Positions 1 through 9,377 of a stretch of 64,000 nucleotides of DNA are shown here, one piece after another; positions within the stretch are counted from its first letter, which is position 1, and each line of letters begins with the position of its first letter. The stretch covers positions 3,102 to 67,101 of the forward strand of contig CABTZX010000005.1 of NCBI GenBank assembly GCA_902489445.1, written 5' to 3'. Both the position numbers and the translations under genes were made by a program. The DNA is from an uncultured Bacteroidales bacterium. Its GTDB lineage: Bacteria; Bacteroidota; Bacteroidia; Bacteroidales; Porphyromonadaceae. The notes beneath the pieces were generated by a model. It saw only the letters and a list, made by a program, of their open reading frames with translations. It did not search any database and was not told where the DNA came from.

Positions 1-2
1 CT

Positions 3-3000
3 ATCGGAGACGAGGGTGCTCTGACTGTTTCACTTAAAAGTACCACGGGGGCAAACTTCGGAAACGGTTTTGAAGCAACGGTAGACCTCTTCACTCCTCA
101 GGCAATGGAGCTGGACAAAACGCAGCTTCAAACCAAAGGTAAGGCTGTTACCCTGGTACCGCAGAAAAGCGCGGTAGAAGCCGGTTCCTTAGAGATAAAT
201 ACGAAATACACACTCAATGCGCTGAACCTTTCATCGGTAACTTTTGGAATCGGTACGGACGAAGCACAATACCTAAAGAGTATTTCGGTATATGATGCAC
301 AAGGAAAGCAACTTTTGGGAACCGCAACGGTTGCAGCAGAGCAAGTTAAGGTGGATTTTACTGCTCCGATTAAACTTTCGGTCGGAAAGAACCTCTTTAT
401 AATTAAAGCGGAAGCTGCAGAAAAGGCTACCGGTGGTAAAAAAATCAATATCGCGCTGAAGAGCGTTGCTACCCAAGAGGGGAAAACGCTTCAAGCCGAT
501 GCGTCAAGCAAAACCATCGAATGCATCACCGAAACAAAGGCGATTGCTACAGTAGATAAACAGACCATTTATCTCTATAGCGATTGGGAATTTGTAAGCG
601 AAAAGAAAGCGTCCGGAAGTCACGACAATAGCGCGGGAAGACGGGTGGTTACCTTTATCAACCCGGACGACACCAAAAAGGTGGAAATAGACTTCTCCCA
701 ATTCAATGTGACCTATTCTTACTATGGAGGTGCTAATGCTACATATTCCATTTACGATGGCGAAAACGAAACCGGGAATTTGCTTTGGGAAATTACTAAG
801 AGTAATTGTGACAAAGGGCCGGAGGCTCCGGTTCGCTCAACCGGAAAGGCTCTGACCGTTGTAATCAACTATCAAGGCTTCGGTTATACCGGTGGATTTA
901 CCTCCATTGTTCGTTCATACGAACCCAAACCGATGGAAGTGGTTTCCTCCGCGCAGCAGGGAACCGGAACAACTGCCGTAGGATTAGGCGAAAAGGATAT
1001 ACCCGTTCTTTCGTTCAATATCACTACTGAAGGAATGCTGACGCCCCTAACCATCCAAAAGGTTACGTTCCGTTTGGCGCATCCTGAGGCAATAACCTCG
1101 CTTTCGCTATTCCGTAAAGGCGAAGTAGCAGCAAAGGGAACCGCAGCTCCGTCCGGTGAAACATTTGAAATGACGCTTACCGAACCGGTAACCTTAGCCG
1201 AACGCGCCAACGACTTTACCCTAAATGCTTCTTTTGCCGATAATGTTGCTTCCGGCACTAAGGCTGGCTTTAAGGTAGAAAAGGTGACCTTTGCTGGCGG
1301 AAAGGACTATACAATTAAGGCTCCGGAAAGTGCGATTGAAATTGAACTACAGAGCATTTTCAAGCATCCAGGGGATAAAAAGAATGAAACCAAAACGGTG
1401 AGCGGACAGCTTACCTATATGGATTTTGGCGGAAAGGAAAAGCTTCCCAAGGAAGCTATGCACAGTTCCGTTACGTTCCTACCCAAGAATGCCGGTGAAA
1501 TCATTACGGTGGATGTTAAGAGCCTTGATATAGCTCGTGGCGATAAACTAACTGTGTACAAAGGCAAAGAGATAAAAGAAGAGAATAAGCTCTTTGATTT
1601 GTCATTTAACCGATATGCGGGCGGAATTAATCATCCCCTGTTCTGTAGCGATTTGGATGTGGATGGCGGTGCACTCACCTTCGATTACAACAAAACGAGC
1701 TACTCCTATGGTAATTACGAAGGATGGGAAATGACGGTTAATTCCATCGTTCCGCGCGAACGCTTCGCTACTTTTGTGAAAGCTGAGCCTATCGCCCCCA
1801 AATCCATTATGTTGGGAGCACAAAAGGTGGGCTTGCTTCACGTTACGCTAAAAGTAGATGGCGAAAAGGGCTCGGCACCCATTCCACCGGTTAAAGTGCT
1901 CAATCAGGGCTTCGCACGCATCGCTCTTGTTAATGGCGGAAGTGGCGAGGTTTATGATATGAATATGACGGAAACGGCTTCAGCTACCGGTTCCGGCGAA
2001 GTATTGCTCCAAAGCGATGCCCGCTTGGAGCAGAACGGGCTGTACAACTTCTTCGTTTCAGGTGATGTGGCTGCTAATGCCGTTGTGGGTAATCCGGTAA
2101 GCGTTGCGCTGAAAGCAATAGGCGAAAATGCTGCCGAGGGTACTGCCGAAACCACTTTTGCCGAAGGAATGAAAGGAGAATATACCGTTGGTTCGGAAGA
2201 TGCTAACTTCAAGGATGTATATGCCTTAGCGGAATCGCTCAGCAAAGGTATATCCGGAGCGGTAACCATCCTCTTCAAATCGGGCACATACGAGGATTTC
2301 CTACTCGTTAAGGATGTTCCGGGTGTTTCAGCTGTAAATACGCTTACTTTCAAGAGTGAGAGCGGGAAAGCATCGGATGTAATCTTTAATGGTGAAGGCA
2401 TGCCGAAGCCCCGTGTTGAGCCTAAGGCATATTTCACGGTATCGGGTACGCCTTACGTAACGGTGGAAAACGTAACGTTCCGCAGCACCAAGATAGTAAA
2501 GGATTACGACCATCAGCTTCGTGCCGAAAAAGGTAGCCACTACTTTACTGTGCGTGGCTGTACCTTCGATTTGCCTACAAAGCCCTCTGCGGGGAGCTAT
2601 GGTACTACACCGCGTGCACTGGTGATTTTCTCGGAAACGAATAGTGCTACCGACAAGGATAACAGCCATACGTTGGTGGAAAACAACACCTTTATTGGTG
2701 GAGATATAGCGTTTGAACACAAAGGCTCCTCGGGCGTATCCAAGCAACCTACGGAGGATGTAGTTGTTCGCAATAATACCTTTAAGAATCAAATCTTCAA
2801 GGCTATTTACAACAGTACGTTTATTCGCGATTATCGGGTAGAAGGAAATACGATTATTGCGGATGACGGCTATCAAGGCACTCGTAATGATTACGAAGCG
2901 ATTGATGTTCGAACCGGCAACCTCAACGAACGGATCACCGGAAACCGCATCATTATTACTAAGCCTACGAAACCCTGCGGAATATACCTGCGCGATAACA

Positions 3001-5405
3001 GCAAGCGTTACAATGATCCCATCCTTGTGGATAACAACCTCATTATAATTAGTGCATCAGGAGCTTCTTCCTCGATGACGGGTATTTACGTCAATGTGGC
3101 TTCTAATGTGAAGATTGTTCATAATACGATTCGCCTCTCCGCAACGGAAGCACAAAGTAATTCCACCAATTGGCCTTTGGAGCTAAAGTATGGAAAAGAT
3201 TACCTTGTTCAGAACAATTTGATTCAGAATAAGGCATCCGACTACGCAGTAGTATTGCAGGAATTGGAGAAACCTACCTTTGTACACAATGCCTACTTTA
3301 CCAATGGAGCCGTGTTTGCACGTTACAAAGTGCAGGAAGGCACTAAAGTAAATGCAAAGGAAGCGACAACTTTTGCTGAGTGGACAGCGTACACGGGTGA
3401 AGAAGGTGCCGTTAATCAGGAAGCAACCTTCCTATCGGATGAAAGCGCTGCTCTGCTGGGCGGCGGCGCTTTTAACTGCGGTTTGCCCTACGACGGTATC
3501 ACTACCGATATTACCGGAGCAAAGCGCGACAGCGAACATCCCACGGTAGGTGCCTTTGAGTTTGAGGACGATACGACGTTGCCCTTGGAAATTAAGAGCG
3601 CTTTTGCCATCACTCAGTCCACATCCGCACAGATTAAGCTGGTAGCTACACGCAATGCAAAACTGCACTATAGCTTGAAGTTGAGCGAGCAGGAAGCTCC
3701 TACAGCGGAAGAGCTGCTCGCAATGGAACCAAAGATGGTAGCAAAGCAGGAAGAGATCACCTTGCCGTTTGACAATCTTCTTGAAGCAAAGAGCTATACG
3801 CTGTATGCCGTATTGGAAGCAGTAAGCGAAATAAAGAAGACGGATCTGCTTAAGGTGCTAACCTTTACTACCGAAATTAAGCCCACGGCACCGGCAACGT
3901 TTGACGATGTAGCCGGTTATGAGGCTGGCAAGCCATTTGAGGATGGTACAATGCTCTTTACCGGTTTCACTATAGCTAAGGAAGGAAACAACGGAATTGC
4001 CGTGCTGAGCGGCGCGTCCGCTACCATCCAACTGACCAATACGCCTGACGATTTGGCTCTGGATGCTTTCAAGCTCCGCGCACAAGGTAAGGTGACTTTG
4101 GAAACTAATACCGGCAAAAAGCTTGAAATCCCGGGCAATCCGAATACAGATTGGCGTACGATTGACCTCAAGGGTATCAGTCCGCTAAACAGTTTGACGA
4201 TTACTGTTGCCGAAGGGGTAGCAGTCATTGACGACTTCGGAGCGGCTCCCGGCAAACTACAGGTTAAAGTTGAGGATGCGTTTACGGTTAAGGAAGGCGA
4301 AAACGCTACAATCGCCTTTACGGCTCCGGATGCTGTTTATCCGCTTTCTTATCAGATTGAAAATGCTAATCGTGAGGGGCTAGCGGATGTTTGGTATACT
4401 CAATTGAGTGAGCAGGTTAGCCCCAAAACAACGACTGAATACCGAATAACGGTAACCGATCAGCGTGGCAGAACCGAAAAGGCATATACCTTTGTAATGG
4501 TTAACCCGAAGGACGAAAACAGCTTTAATATAGCAGACTTCGAAAATCCGATATTCCTTGATGAAGGAATTGGCAAGGCGCGCAATACGCGTCCGATGAT
4601 GAGCGGCTCATTTAGCTTCCCGCTTGAGTACAATAGCCAATATCAATCCTTTACAGGTGTCGCCTTCAGTCAGGCAACCGATACCGAATATAACGGTGAT
4701 TGGAAGACCGGGCAGTACTTTGTACCGGCAGGAAAGGGAGCCGATAACTCCAAGGGCTTTGCCATCGGCTATTTGCCTTCGAATCGATCTAAGGGTACTA
4801 TAGCCACGCTCTCTAATGAGCTGATTGCGCAGCCGATACAGGGTGCCTACTTCTCAATGACTTCGTGGCAGAAGGCCTATACCACTAATGCGGAAAACGG
4901 TCCTGAAGATCCTAAGGGCTTCAAGGACGGAGACTTCATCGAAGTAACCCTCACGGCAGACAATGGTGCCTCCGTTGTACTGGTGCTTGCCGATTGGCGA
5001 AATGGCAAAAAGGAACTAATGGATAAGTGGACCTATACAGATCTCACTTCGCTCGGTAACATTCGTTCGCTTTATGCTACCTTTAAGTCGAGCCGTGCGT
5101 CAACCTTTGAAGGCGTTACATACGATGATGCGCCCGCTTACCTTGCCTTTGATAATATGGGTGGTAAGCCCGAAGGTAACAAGGCGGTATTTACGCCTGA
5201 CGTAAACCGCCGGATCCTCGTTGCCGGCAGAGATCTTGTGGTCAAAGGTGCCGAAGGGGTGAATGTACTCGTGTACGACCTTTCCGGTCGATTGGTATAC
5301 TCCGTGGTAGCTACGTCGGACGATTTCCGCCGCACGTTACCGCTGGAAGACGGAAACTACGTTGTTGTTTGTGCCGATAAGCAGGTGAAAGTAACACTTC
5401 GCTAA
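3..5405 (+). CDS. Large T9SS-secreted multidomain surface protein (5' truncated)
   Basis: The frame is open from base 3, so the gene starts before the window; about 1,800 codons are visible. Three related beta-sandwich modules can be read near nt 165-500, 940-1320 and 1790-2150, with CUB-like modules between them (near 540-900 and 1350-1750). A right-handed parallel beta-helix region follows (about 2190-3570), rich in short N-rich rungs such as VENNTF and VRNNTF. A DUF4465-like domain lies at about 4500-5160. The last 65 residues form a type A T9SS C-terminal sorting domain (VLVYDLSGRLVYS, then DGNYVVV and a basic end). Expected to be exported by the Sec pathway and then T9SS and anchored on the cell surface. 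Substrate unknown; adhesin or glycan binding is possible but unproven. Confidence 0.85.
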   Translation: MGDEGALTVSLKSTTGANFGNGFEATVDLFTPQAMELDKTQLQTKGKAVTLVPQKSAVEAGSLEINTKYTLNALNLSSVTFGIGTDEAQYLKSISVYDAQGKQLLGTATVAAEQVKVDFTAPIKLSVGKNLFIIKAEAAEKATGGKKINIALKSVATQEGKTLQADASSKTIECITETKAIATVDKQTIYLYSDWEFVSEKKASGSHDNSAGRRVVTFINPDDTKKVEIDFSQFNVTYSYYGGANATYSIYDGENETGNLLWEITKSNCDKGPEAPVRSTGKALTVVINYQGFGYTGGFTSIVRSYEPKPMEVVSSAQQGTGTTAVGLGEKDIPVLSFNITTEGMLTPLTIQKVTFRLAHPEAITSLSLFRKGEVAAKGTAAPSGETFEMTLTEPVTLAERANDFTLNASFADNVASGTKAGFKVEKVTFAGGKDYTIKAPESAIEIELQSIFKHPGDKKNETKTVSGQLTYMDFGGKEKLPKEAMHSSVTFLPKNAGEIITVDVKSLDIARGDKLTVYKGKEIKEENKLFDLSFNRYAGGINHPLFCSDLDVDGGALTFDYNKTSYSYGNYEGWEMTVNSIVPRERFATFVKAEPIAPKSIMLGAQKVGLLHVTLKVDGEKGSAPIPPVKVLNQGFARIALVNGGSGEVYDMNMTETASATGSGEVLLQSDARLEQNGLYNFFVSGDVAANAVVGNPVSVALKAIGENAAEGTAETTFAEGMKGEYTVGSEDANFKDVYALAESLSKGISGAVTILFKSGTYEDFLLVKDVPGVSAVNTLTFKSESGKASDVIFNGEGMPKPRVEPKAYFTVSGTPYVTVENVTFRSTKIVKDYDHQLRAEKGSHYFTVRGCTFDLPTKPSAGSYGTTPRALVIFSETNSATDKDNSHTLVENNTFIGGDIAFEHKGSSGVSKQPTEDVVVRNNTFKNQIFKAIYNSTFIRDYRVEGNTIIADDGYQGTRNDYEAIDVRTGNLNERITGNRIIITKPTKPCGIYLRDNSKRYNDPILVDNNLIIISASGASSSMTGIYVNVASNVKIVHNTIRLSATEAQSNSTNWPLELKYGKDYLVQNNLIQNKASDYAVVLQELEKPTFVHNAYFTNGAVFARYKVQEGTKVNAKEATTFAEWTAYTGEEGAVNQEATFLSDESAALLGGGAFNCGLPYDGITTDITGAKRDSEHPTVGAFEFEDDTTLPLEIKSAFAITQSTSAQIKLVATRNAKLHYSLKLSEQEAPTAEELLAMEPKMVAKQEEITLPFDNLLEAKSYTLYAVLEAVSEIKKTDLLKVLTFTTEIKPTAPATFDDVAGYEAGKPFEDGTMLFTGFTIAKEGNNGIAVLSGASATIQLTNTPDDLALDAFKLRAQGKVTLETNTGKKLEIPGNPNTDWRTIDLKGISPLNSLTITVAEGVAVIDDFGAAPGKLQVKVEDAFTVKEGENATIAFTAPDAVYPLSYQIENANREGLADVWYTQLSEQVSPKTTTEYRITVTDQRGRTEKAYTFVMVNPKDENSFNIADFENPIFLDEGIGKARNTRPMMSGSFSFPLEYNSQYQSFTGVAFSQATDTEYNGDWKTGQYFVPAGKGADNSKGFAIGYLPSNRSKGTIATLSNELIAQPIQGAYFSMTSWQKAYTTNAENGPEDPKGFKDGDFIEVTLTADNGASVVLVLADWRNGKKELMDKWTYTDLTSLGNIRSLYATFKSSRASTFEGVTYDDAPAYLAFDNMGGKPEGNKAVFTPDVNRRILVAGRDLVVKGAEGVNVLVYDLSGRLVYSVVATSDDFRRTLPLEDGNYVVVCADKQVKVTLR

Positions 5406-5444
5406 CGCTTAAACGTACTAACTTACGTACTTACTTTTCTCTTG

Positions 5445-5481
5445 AAGTCCCTTCGATGCCGTTCGGAGGGACTTCTCTTTT
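5445..5481 (+). terminator. Rho-independent terminator after the T9SS protein
   Basis: An 11-bp stem (AAGTCCCTTCG paired with CGGAGGGACTT, one G-T pair, 8-nt loop) is followed by CTCTTTTG. It lies 40 bp after the stop codon. Confidence 0.8.
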
Positions 5482-5508
5482 GTTTCGCCCCTATCCCATG
5501 CTTCGGCA

Positions 5509-5596
5509 AAAGGTATATAGGTATCCAGTGAAAGGTATATACCTCTCGTTGGAAAGGTATATAAGTTTCGTGCGGAAGGTATATACCTATCGGACA
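5509..5596. repeat. TATATA array 1: four 22-bp units
   Basis: The GGTATATA core starts at 5512, 5534, 5556 and 5578, an exact 22-bp step. Units read AAAGGTATATACCT, or AAAGGTATATA with AGG or AGT, plus about 8 less conserved bases. The array lies between the terminator of the T9SS gene and the promoter of the dehydrogenase gene. Confidence 0.9.
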
Positions 5597-5655
5597 AGGG
5601 GTAGGGTAGTGCTCCCGCGGATGTGTATAGCGGAGGAGCGTTAAGGGCTTTTTGT

Positions 5656-5663
5656 CTATCTTT
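5656..5663 (+). promoter_or_regulatory. Bacteroidetes -7 box (TATCTTTG)
   Basis: Matches TAnnTTTG and lies 50 bp upstream of the dehydrogenase ATG. The -33 element is not clear. Confidence 0.6.
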
Positions 5664-5712
5664 GTGACGCGTAGCGGTGGCAAGGGCCGCAGGTAGAAGG
5701 AAAGGAAAATAT

Positions 5713-6693
5713 ATGGAAAGTAAAAAGCCCGTTGTACTGGTGGCGTTGGATACGGTTGAGGAACTGTACGCCATGTTAGAGGAGCATTTTGAAATTATCC
5801 GCCCTCCTAAGGGCAGAGACTTTACCAAAGCGGAGCTGATCGAACGTATCGGCTCGGTGGATGCGCTGTGCAGCGTGTTCGATATTCCTATCGATAAGGA
5901 GATTATCGATGCCGGCAAAAAGCTCCGAATTATCGCCAATTACGCGGTCGGGTTTAACAATATCGATATAGAGCATGCGCGCCAAAAGGGCATCGCGGTA
6001 ACCAATACGCCACGCGCGGTAGTGGCTCCCACGGCAGAATTGGCGTTGGCACTCATGCTGGCGGCCACGCGTCGGGTTGCCGAATGGGATCGCTTACTGA
6101 GAAAAGAGCAATCATCGCTCAAGCCGAGCCGTTTGGATCGTTTGGGCGTAGATTTGTATGGAAAAACGCTCGGCATAGCCGGATTCGGTAATATCGGTCG
6201 CGCCGTTGCACAGCGTGCGCAGGCCTTCGGGATGCGTATCCTCTATTACAAAAGGCATAGGCTTGATATAGCCGAAGAAAATGCCTTGGGTGTGACCTAT
6301 ATGCCTGCGGATGAGCTGTTTCGTGCGAGCGATATCGTTTCGCTACATATGCCGTACAATAAGGATTCGCATCATTTTGTTGATGCGGCACGGCTTGCGC
6401 TGATGAAACCTAACGCGTTGCTGATCAATACGGCTCGAGGTGCCGTAGTGGACGAAGATGCCCTTGTAACCGCGCTGACGGAGAAACGCATCGCTTGTGC
6501 CGCTTTGGACGTATTTGAGGATGCGGATCGGCCCGATGCGCGTCTGTATGAATTGGATAACGTGGTGATGACGCCGCACGTGGGTACCCAAACGTATGAC
6601 GCGCGCGTAGGTATGGCACGCGAGCTTTGTAATGCGTTGGAAGGCTACTTTTTCCGTAACGGCGAGGGCGTTCCTTTTGTAGTACGAGCTTGA
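5713..6693 (+). CDS. D-isomer-specific 2-hydroxyacid dehydrogenase
   Basis: About 326 aa, a normal length for this NAD(P)-dependent family, which interconverts 2-keto acids and D-2-hydroxy acids (glyoxylate, hydroxypyruvate or pyruvate type). The Rossmann motif GIAGFGNIGRAV is present. The three catalytic residues are recognisable: Arg in NTARGAVVDE, Glu in ALDVFE and His in MTPHVG. I chose the ATG at 5713, preceded by AAGGAAAATAT, over an upstream in-frame GTG at 5677 because the family N-terminus begins close to VVLVALDTVEEL. The exact substrate cannot be read from sequence. It has its own -7 box at 5656. Confidence 0.9.
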   Translation: MESKKPVVLVALDTVEELYAMLEEHFEIIRPPKGRDFTKAELIERIGSVDALCSVFDIPIDKEIIDAGKKLRIIANYAVGFNNIDIEHARQKGIAVTNTPRAVVAPTAELALALMLAATRRVAEWDRLLRKEQSSLKPSRLDRLGVDLYGKTLGIAGFGNIGRAVAQRAQAFGMRILYYKRHRLDIAEENALGVTYMPADELFRASDIVSLHMPYNKDSHHFVDAARLALMKPNALLINTARGAVVDEDALVTALTEKRIACAALDVFEDADRPDARLYELDNVVMTPHVGTQTYDARVGMARELCNALEGYFFRNGEGVPFVVRA

Positions 6694-6700
6694 TCCGCTC

Positions 6701-8098
6701 ATGCGTTACCGCTTCGGAACCATCCTTCTTGCGCTACTGGCAGTGCTGCTCTCCTTCGGATGTAGGGAGGAGCGCCTCACTACTGGGGTGCATCGCCTGA
6801 GCTTTTCCGCCGATACATTGCGTTTGGATACGCTCTACACGCGTCTATCCTCCGCTACGGCGCGCGTGGCGGTGTATAACCGATCCAAAGAGTATATACG
6901 TATTGAGGCGGTAACCTTGGAGCAAACCGAGCCAAAAGCATTCAGAGTGAACGTGGACGGACGGGCGGGAACCGCTTTTTCGGATATACGTATTCCCGCC
7001 GGTGACAGTATATTCGTATTTGTGGAAGCTACCTTTCCTGAAGGAGCTTCCGATCTGCCGGAGCAGGAAACCGCGCTTTTGCGCTTCCGGAGCGGAGCTA
7101 TCACCGATTCGGTGCGGATTGAGGCGTGGCGGCTCAATACCGATCACGCCACGGCACTGGTCGTTTCGCGCGATACCTTGCTTGAGGGCACCCGTCCGCT
7201 CTATATACGCGATAGCATAGTGGTAGCGCGCGGCGCAACGCTCCGTATGGCTCCGGGCGCGCATTTGCTGATGGCGGATGCGGCACGTATATCCGTTTAC
7301 GGCAATATTGTGGCGGAGGGTACGCCTGAAGCTCCCATACTTATTGAAGGCGTTCGCCGTGATAATCTAGTAACGGATGTGAATTATCGCCTCATCCCGG
7401 GGCAGTGGGAGGAAATACGCTTCCATTCTTCCGGTAGCGCGAGTAGCCTTAAAAACGTGATTATCCGCAACGGACGCGATGGAATTATAACCGAAGCGGA
7501 GCAATTAAACCTTTCGGCCTGTAGGGTATCCAATATGAAAGGAAGCGCGCTCACGGTGCGCTCCGGAGCGGCTACGGTGATTAACAGCGAGCTGTCTAAT
7601 ACGTGGGCATCCACGCTCCGCGTAGAGGGCGCCGATTGCCATATCTATTACAGTACGCTGTGCAATGCCTATCTTTTTGATATTAGGCAGGGAACAGCGC
7701 TCAGTATTGGTAAGAATAAAGCAGGGGAACCGGGAGAATTGGTCGCAGAAGCGTGCGTTATTGACGGATCGATGACGGACGAGTTCTACTGCGACGAGGT
7801 AAGCAAAGCAACCTTTACGGATTGTTGGCTCCGCACCGCTACCCAATTGCCCGGAACGGTTAAGGCTTCCCTGCCGCCCGATTCGTTATTCCTGCATATG
7901 GGACGCGATGTGAAGAAGGATAAGTACGATTTTGTATATGATTTTCGTCCGCTTCCCAAAGCGCCTTTTGCCGCACAACCCGCTACGCCCCATAAACCGG
8001 ATGCGGATCGCTACGGAGTGCCTCGCGGATCCGTTACCGCCTGGGGTGCGTACGAACCGGTGGCTGAGCCGAAAAGGTATATAGGTTATGCGCGATAG
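6701..8098 (+). CDS. Right-handed beta-helix lipoprotein
   Basis: A 465-aa protein with a lipoprotein signal (hydrophobic stretch ending LLSFGC, Cys at about residue 21), so probably membrane-anchored in the envelope. The middle region (about residues 160-380) has beta-helix-like rungs (LKNVIIRNGRDGI, SNMKGSALTV, VINSELSN), as in pectate-lyase-like solenoids. It starts 8 bp after the dehydrogenase stop. Its last 11 bp overlap the next gene, a T9SS plug protein, which suggests translational coupling and a shared role at the outer membrane. No catalytic motif was recognised. Confidence 0.8.
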   Translation: MRYRFGTILLALLAVLLSFGCREERLTTGVHRLSFSADTLRLDTLYTRLSSATARVAVYNRSKEYIRIEAVTLEQTEPKAFRVNVDGRAGTAFSDIRIPAGDSIFVFVEATFPEGASDLPEQETALLRFRSGAITDSVRIEAWRLNTDHATALVVSRDTLLEGTRPLYIRDSIVVARGATLRMAPGAHLLMADAARISVYGNIVAEGTPEAPILIEGVRRDNLVTDVNYRLIPGQWEEIRFHSSGSASSLKNVIIRNGRDGIITEAEQLNLSACRVSNMKGSALTVRSGAATVINSELSNTWASTLRVEGADCHIYYSTLCNAYLFDIRQGTALSIGKNKAGEPGELVAEACVIDGSMTDEFYCDEVSKATFTDCWLRTATQLPGTVKASLPPDSLFLHMGRDVKKDKYDFVYDFRPLPKAPFAAQPATPHKPDADRYGVPRGSVTAWGAYEPVAEPKRYIGYAR

Positions 8099-9365
8099 AA
8101 AGCTGCTTTTCTGCATTTTGCTCCTTACTTTTTGGATGCTAAGATGCTATGCTGCAACGCCTTTTGTGCTCAAAATGGTAGACGAGCGGGCGGCCTCTTT
8201 GTCCGTATCGGTAGGGAATGCGTCCGGTACTATTGAGCGTCGCTACCCCTATTACGCTCCCTCCGAGGGCGAATGGTTAGCGGTATCTTTCGATCTGCTG
8301 GATGGGTATCCCGAGGAATTAGGCTACACTTTGCTCTATTGTGATGCCGATTGGGTGCCGCAGGAAGTAGCGCAAGGGGCAGTGGCTGAGGGCTTTTCGG
8401 AAGGAATATTGCCTGCATCGCTCCCATCCGAAATGACGCAAACGACGTATCGGCACTATACGCTCCGCTTGGATGCATCATCGTCCCCCAAACCGCGTCT
8501 ATCGGGGAATTGGCTTCTGCGCATACATCCGCGCGGAATGCCGGGGAATATCTATCTAGAAGCCGGCTTTGCGCTACTCGAACGGCACTGGACGCTTTCA
8601 GCCGAAATAAGCCCTCTCACGCCCAAAGGGGATTATGCGGCGTATCAATCGGTGGCGTGCGTGGCGCAAACCAAGGAGGAGAGCCTGTTGGCACCGGATA
8701 AGCCGTTCCGCCTGTTTGTGGGGCAAAACGCTCGGCGCGATAATACCGTTTTCCTCACCGAACCCTCGTTTCGCTCGCCTTCCGAGCTCCGTTACGAGCA
8801 TCAGTGCGCTGCCGTTTTCGAAGCCGGCAATGAGTATCGTGCCTTTGAGCTACTCTCCGCCGAGCAAAGCAATATGGGCGTGCAGCATCTTATCAAGGGC
8901 GATCCGGAGGTGGCACGCCTCGTTCCCGCCTATAACCGCAAGGATGCCGCCTATACTACCGATCGGGATGCCAACGGACAATTTGTCGTCCGCGCACCTT
9001 TCCGATCCTACGATGCGGCAACTACCGCCGATTACTACGAGGTTCGCTTTACATTTGTTTCGCCTCAAGTGACGAAAGGTATATTCCTTTTAGGCGATGC
9101 TTTTGAAGCCTTACCCAAAGAGGAACGAAATTTGCATTATAATGTTGCCGGGCAATGCTACGAAGCTGCGCTTCTCCTTAAAGCCGGCTACTATTCCTTC
9201 CTCTACGCTACGGACGAGGAGGGCGTTTTTTCTACTAGAGAAACGGAAGGAAGCCACTACCAAACGGAGAACGCTTATACCTTGTTGCTATACCGGCAAA
9301 ACGAGGTCCCGATACCGCACTACGCGCTGGTCGGTGCCGTTGAATATAACCCTACGGAAAGATAA
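8088..9365 (+). CDS. Type IX secretion system plug protein (DUF5103 family)
   Basis: A 425-aa protein with an N-terminal hydrophobic export signal (LLFCILLLTFWML). Family features are the early segment YTLLYCDADWVPQEV, the segment THYR-like YRHYTLRLDASS, and the line NWLLRIHPRGMPGN leading into the second domain. In this family the protein closes the periplasmic side of the SprA/Sov translocon of the T9SS. Presence next to T9SS substrates is consistent. The ATG at 8088 overlaps the preceding lipoprotein gene. The assignment rests on pattern recognition; the family is divergent in sequence. Confidence 0.75.
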   Translation: MRDRKLLFCILLLTFWMLRCYAATPFVLKMVDERAASLSVSVGNASGTIERRYPYYAPSEGEWLAVSFDLLDGYPEELGYTLLYCDADWVPQEVAQGAVAEGFSEGILPASLPSEMTQTTYRHYTLRLDASSSPKPRLSGNWLLRIHPRGMPGNIYLEAGFALLERHWTLSAEISPLTPKGDYAAYQSVACVAQTKEESLLAPDKPFRLFVGQNARRDNTVFLTEPSFRSPSELRYEHQCAAVFEAGNEYRAFELLSAEQSNMGVQHLIKGDPEVARLVPAYNRKDAAYTTDRDANGQFVVRAPFRSYDAATTADYYEVRFTFVSPQVTKGIFLLGDAFEALPKEERNLHYNVAGQCYEAALLLKAGYYSFLYATDEEGVFSTRETEGSHYQTENAYTLLLYRQNEVPIPHYALVGAVEYNPTER

Positions 9366-9377
9366 ACGAAATCAATT

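Noticed and set aside
8078..8092. GGTATATAGG at the end of the beta-helix lipoprotein gene as an array member
   Set aside because: A single core within coding sequence with no further cores at 22-bp steps. Single matches in the GH3 gene (near 9700) and the alpha-2-macroglobulin gene (near 36533) were rejected for the same reason.
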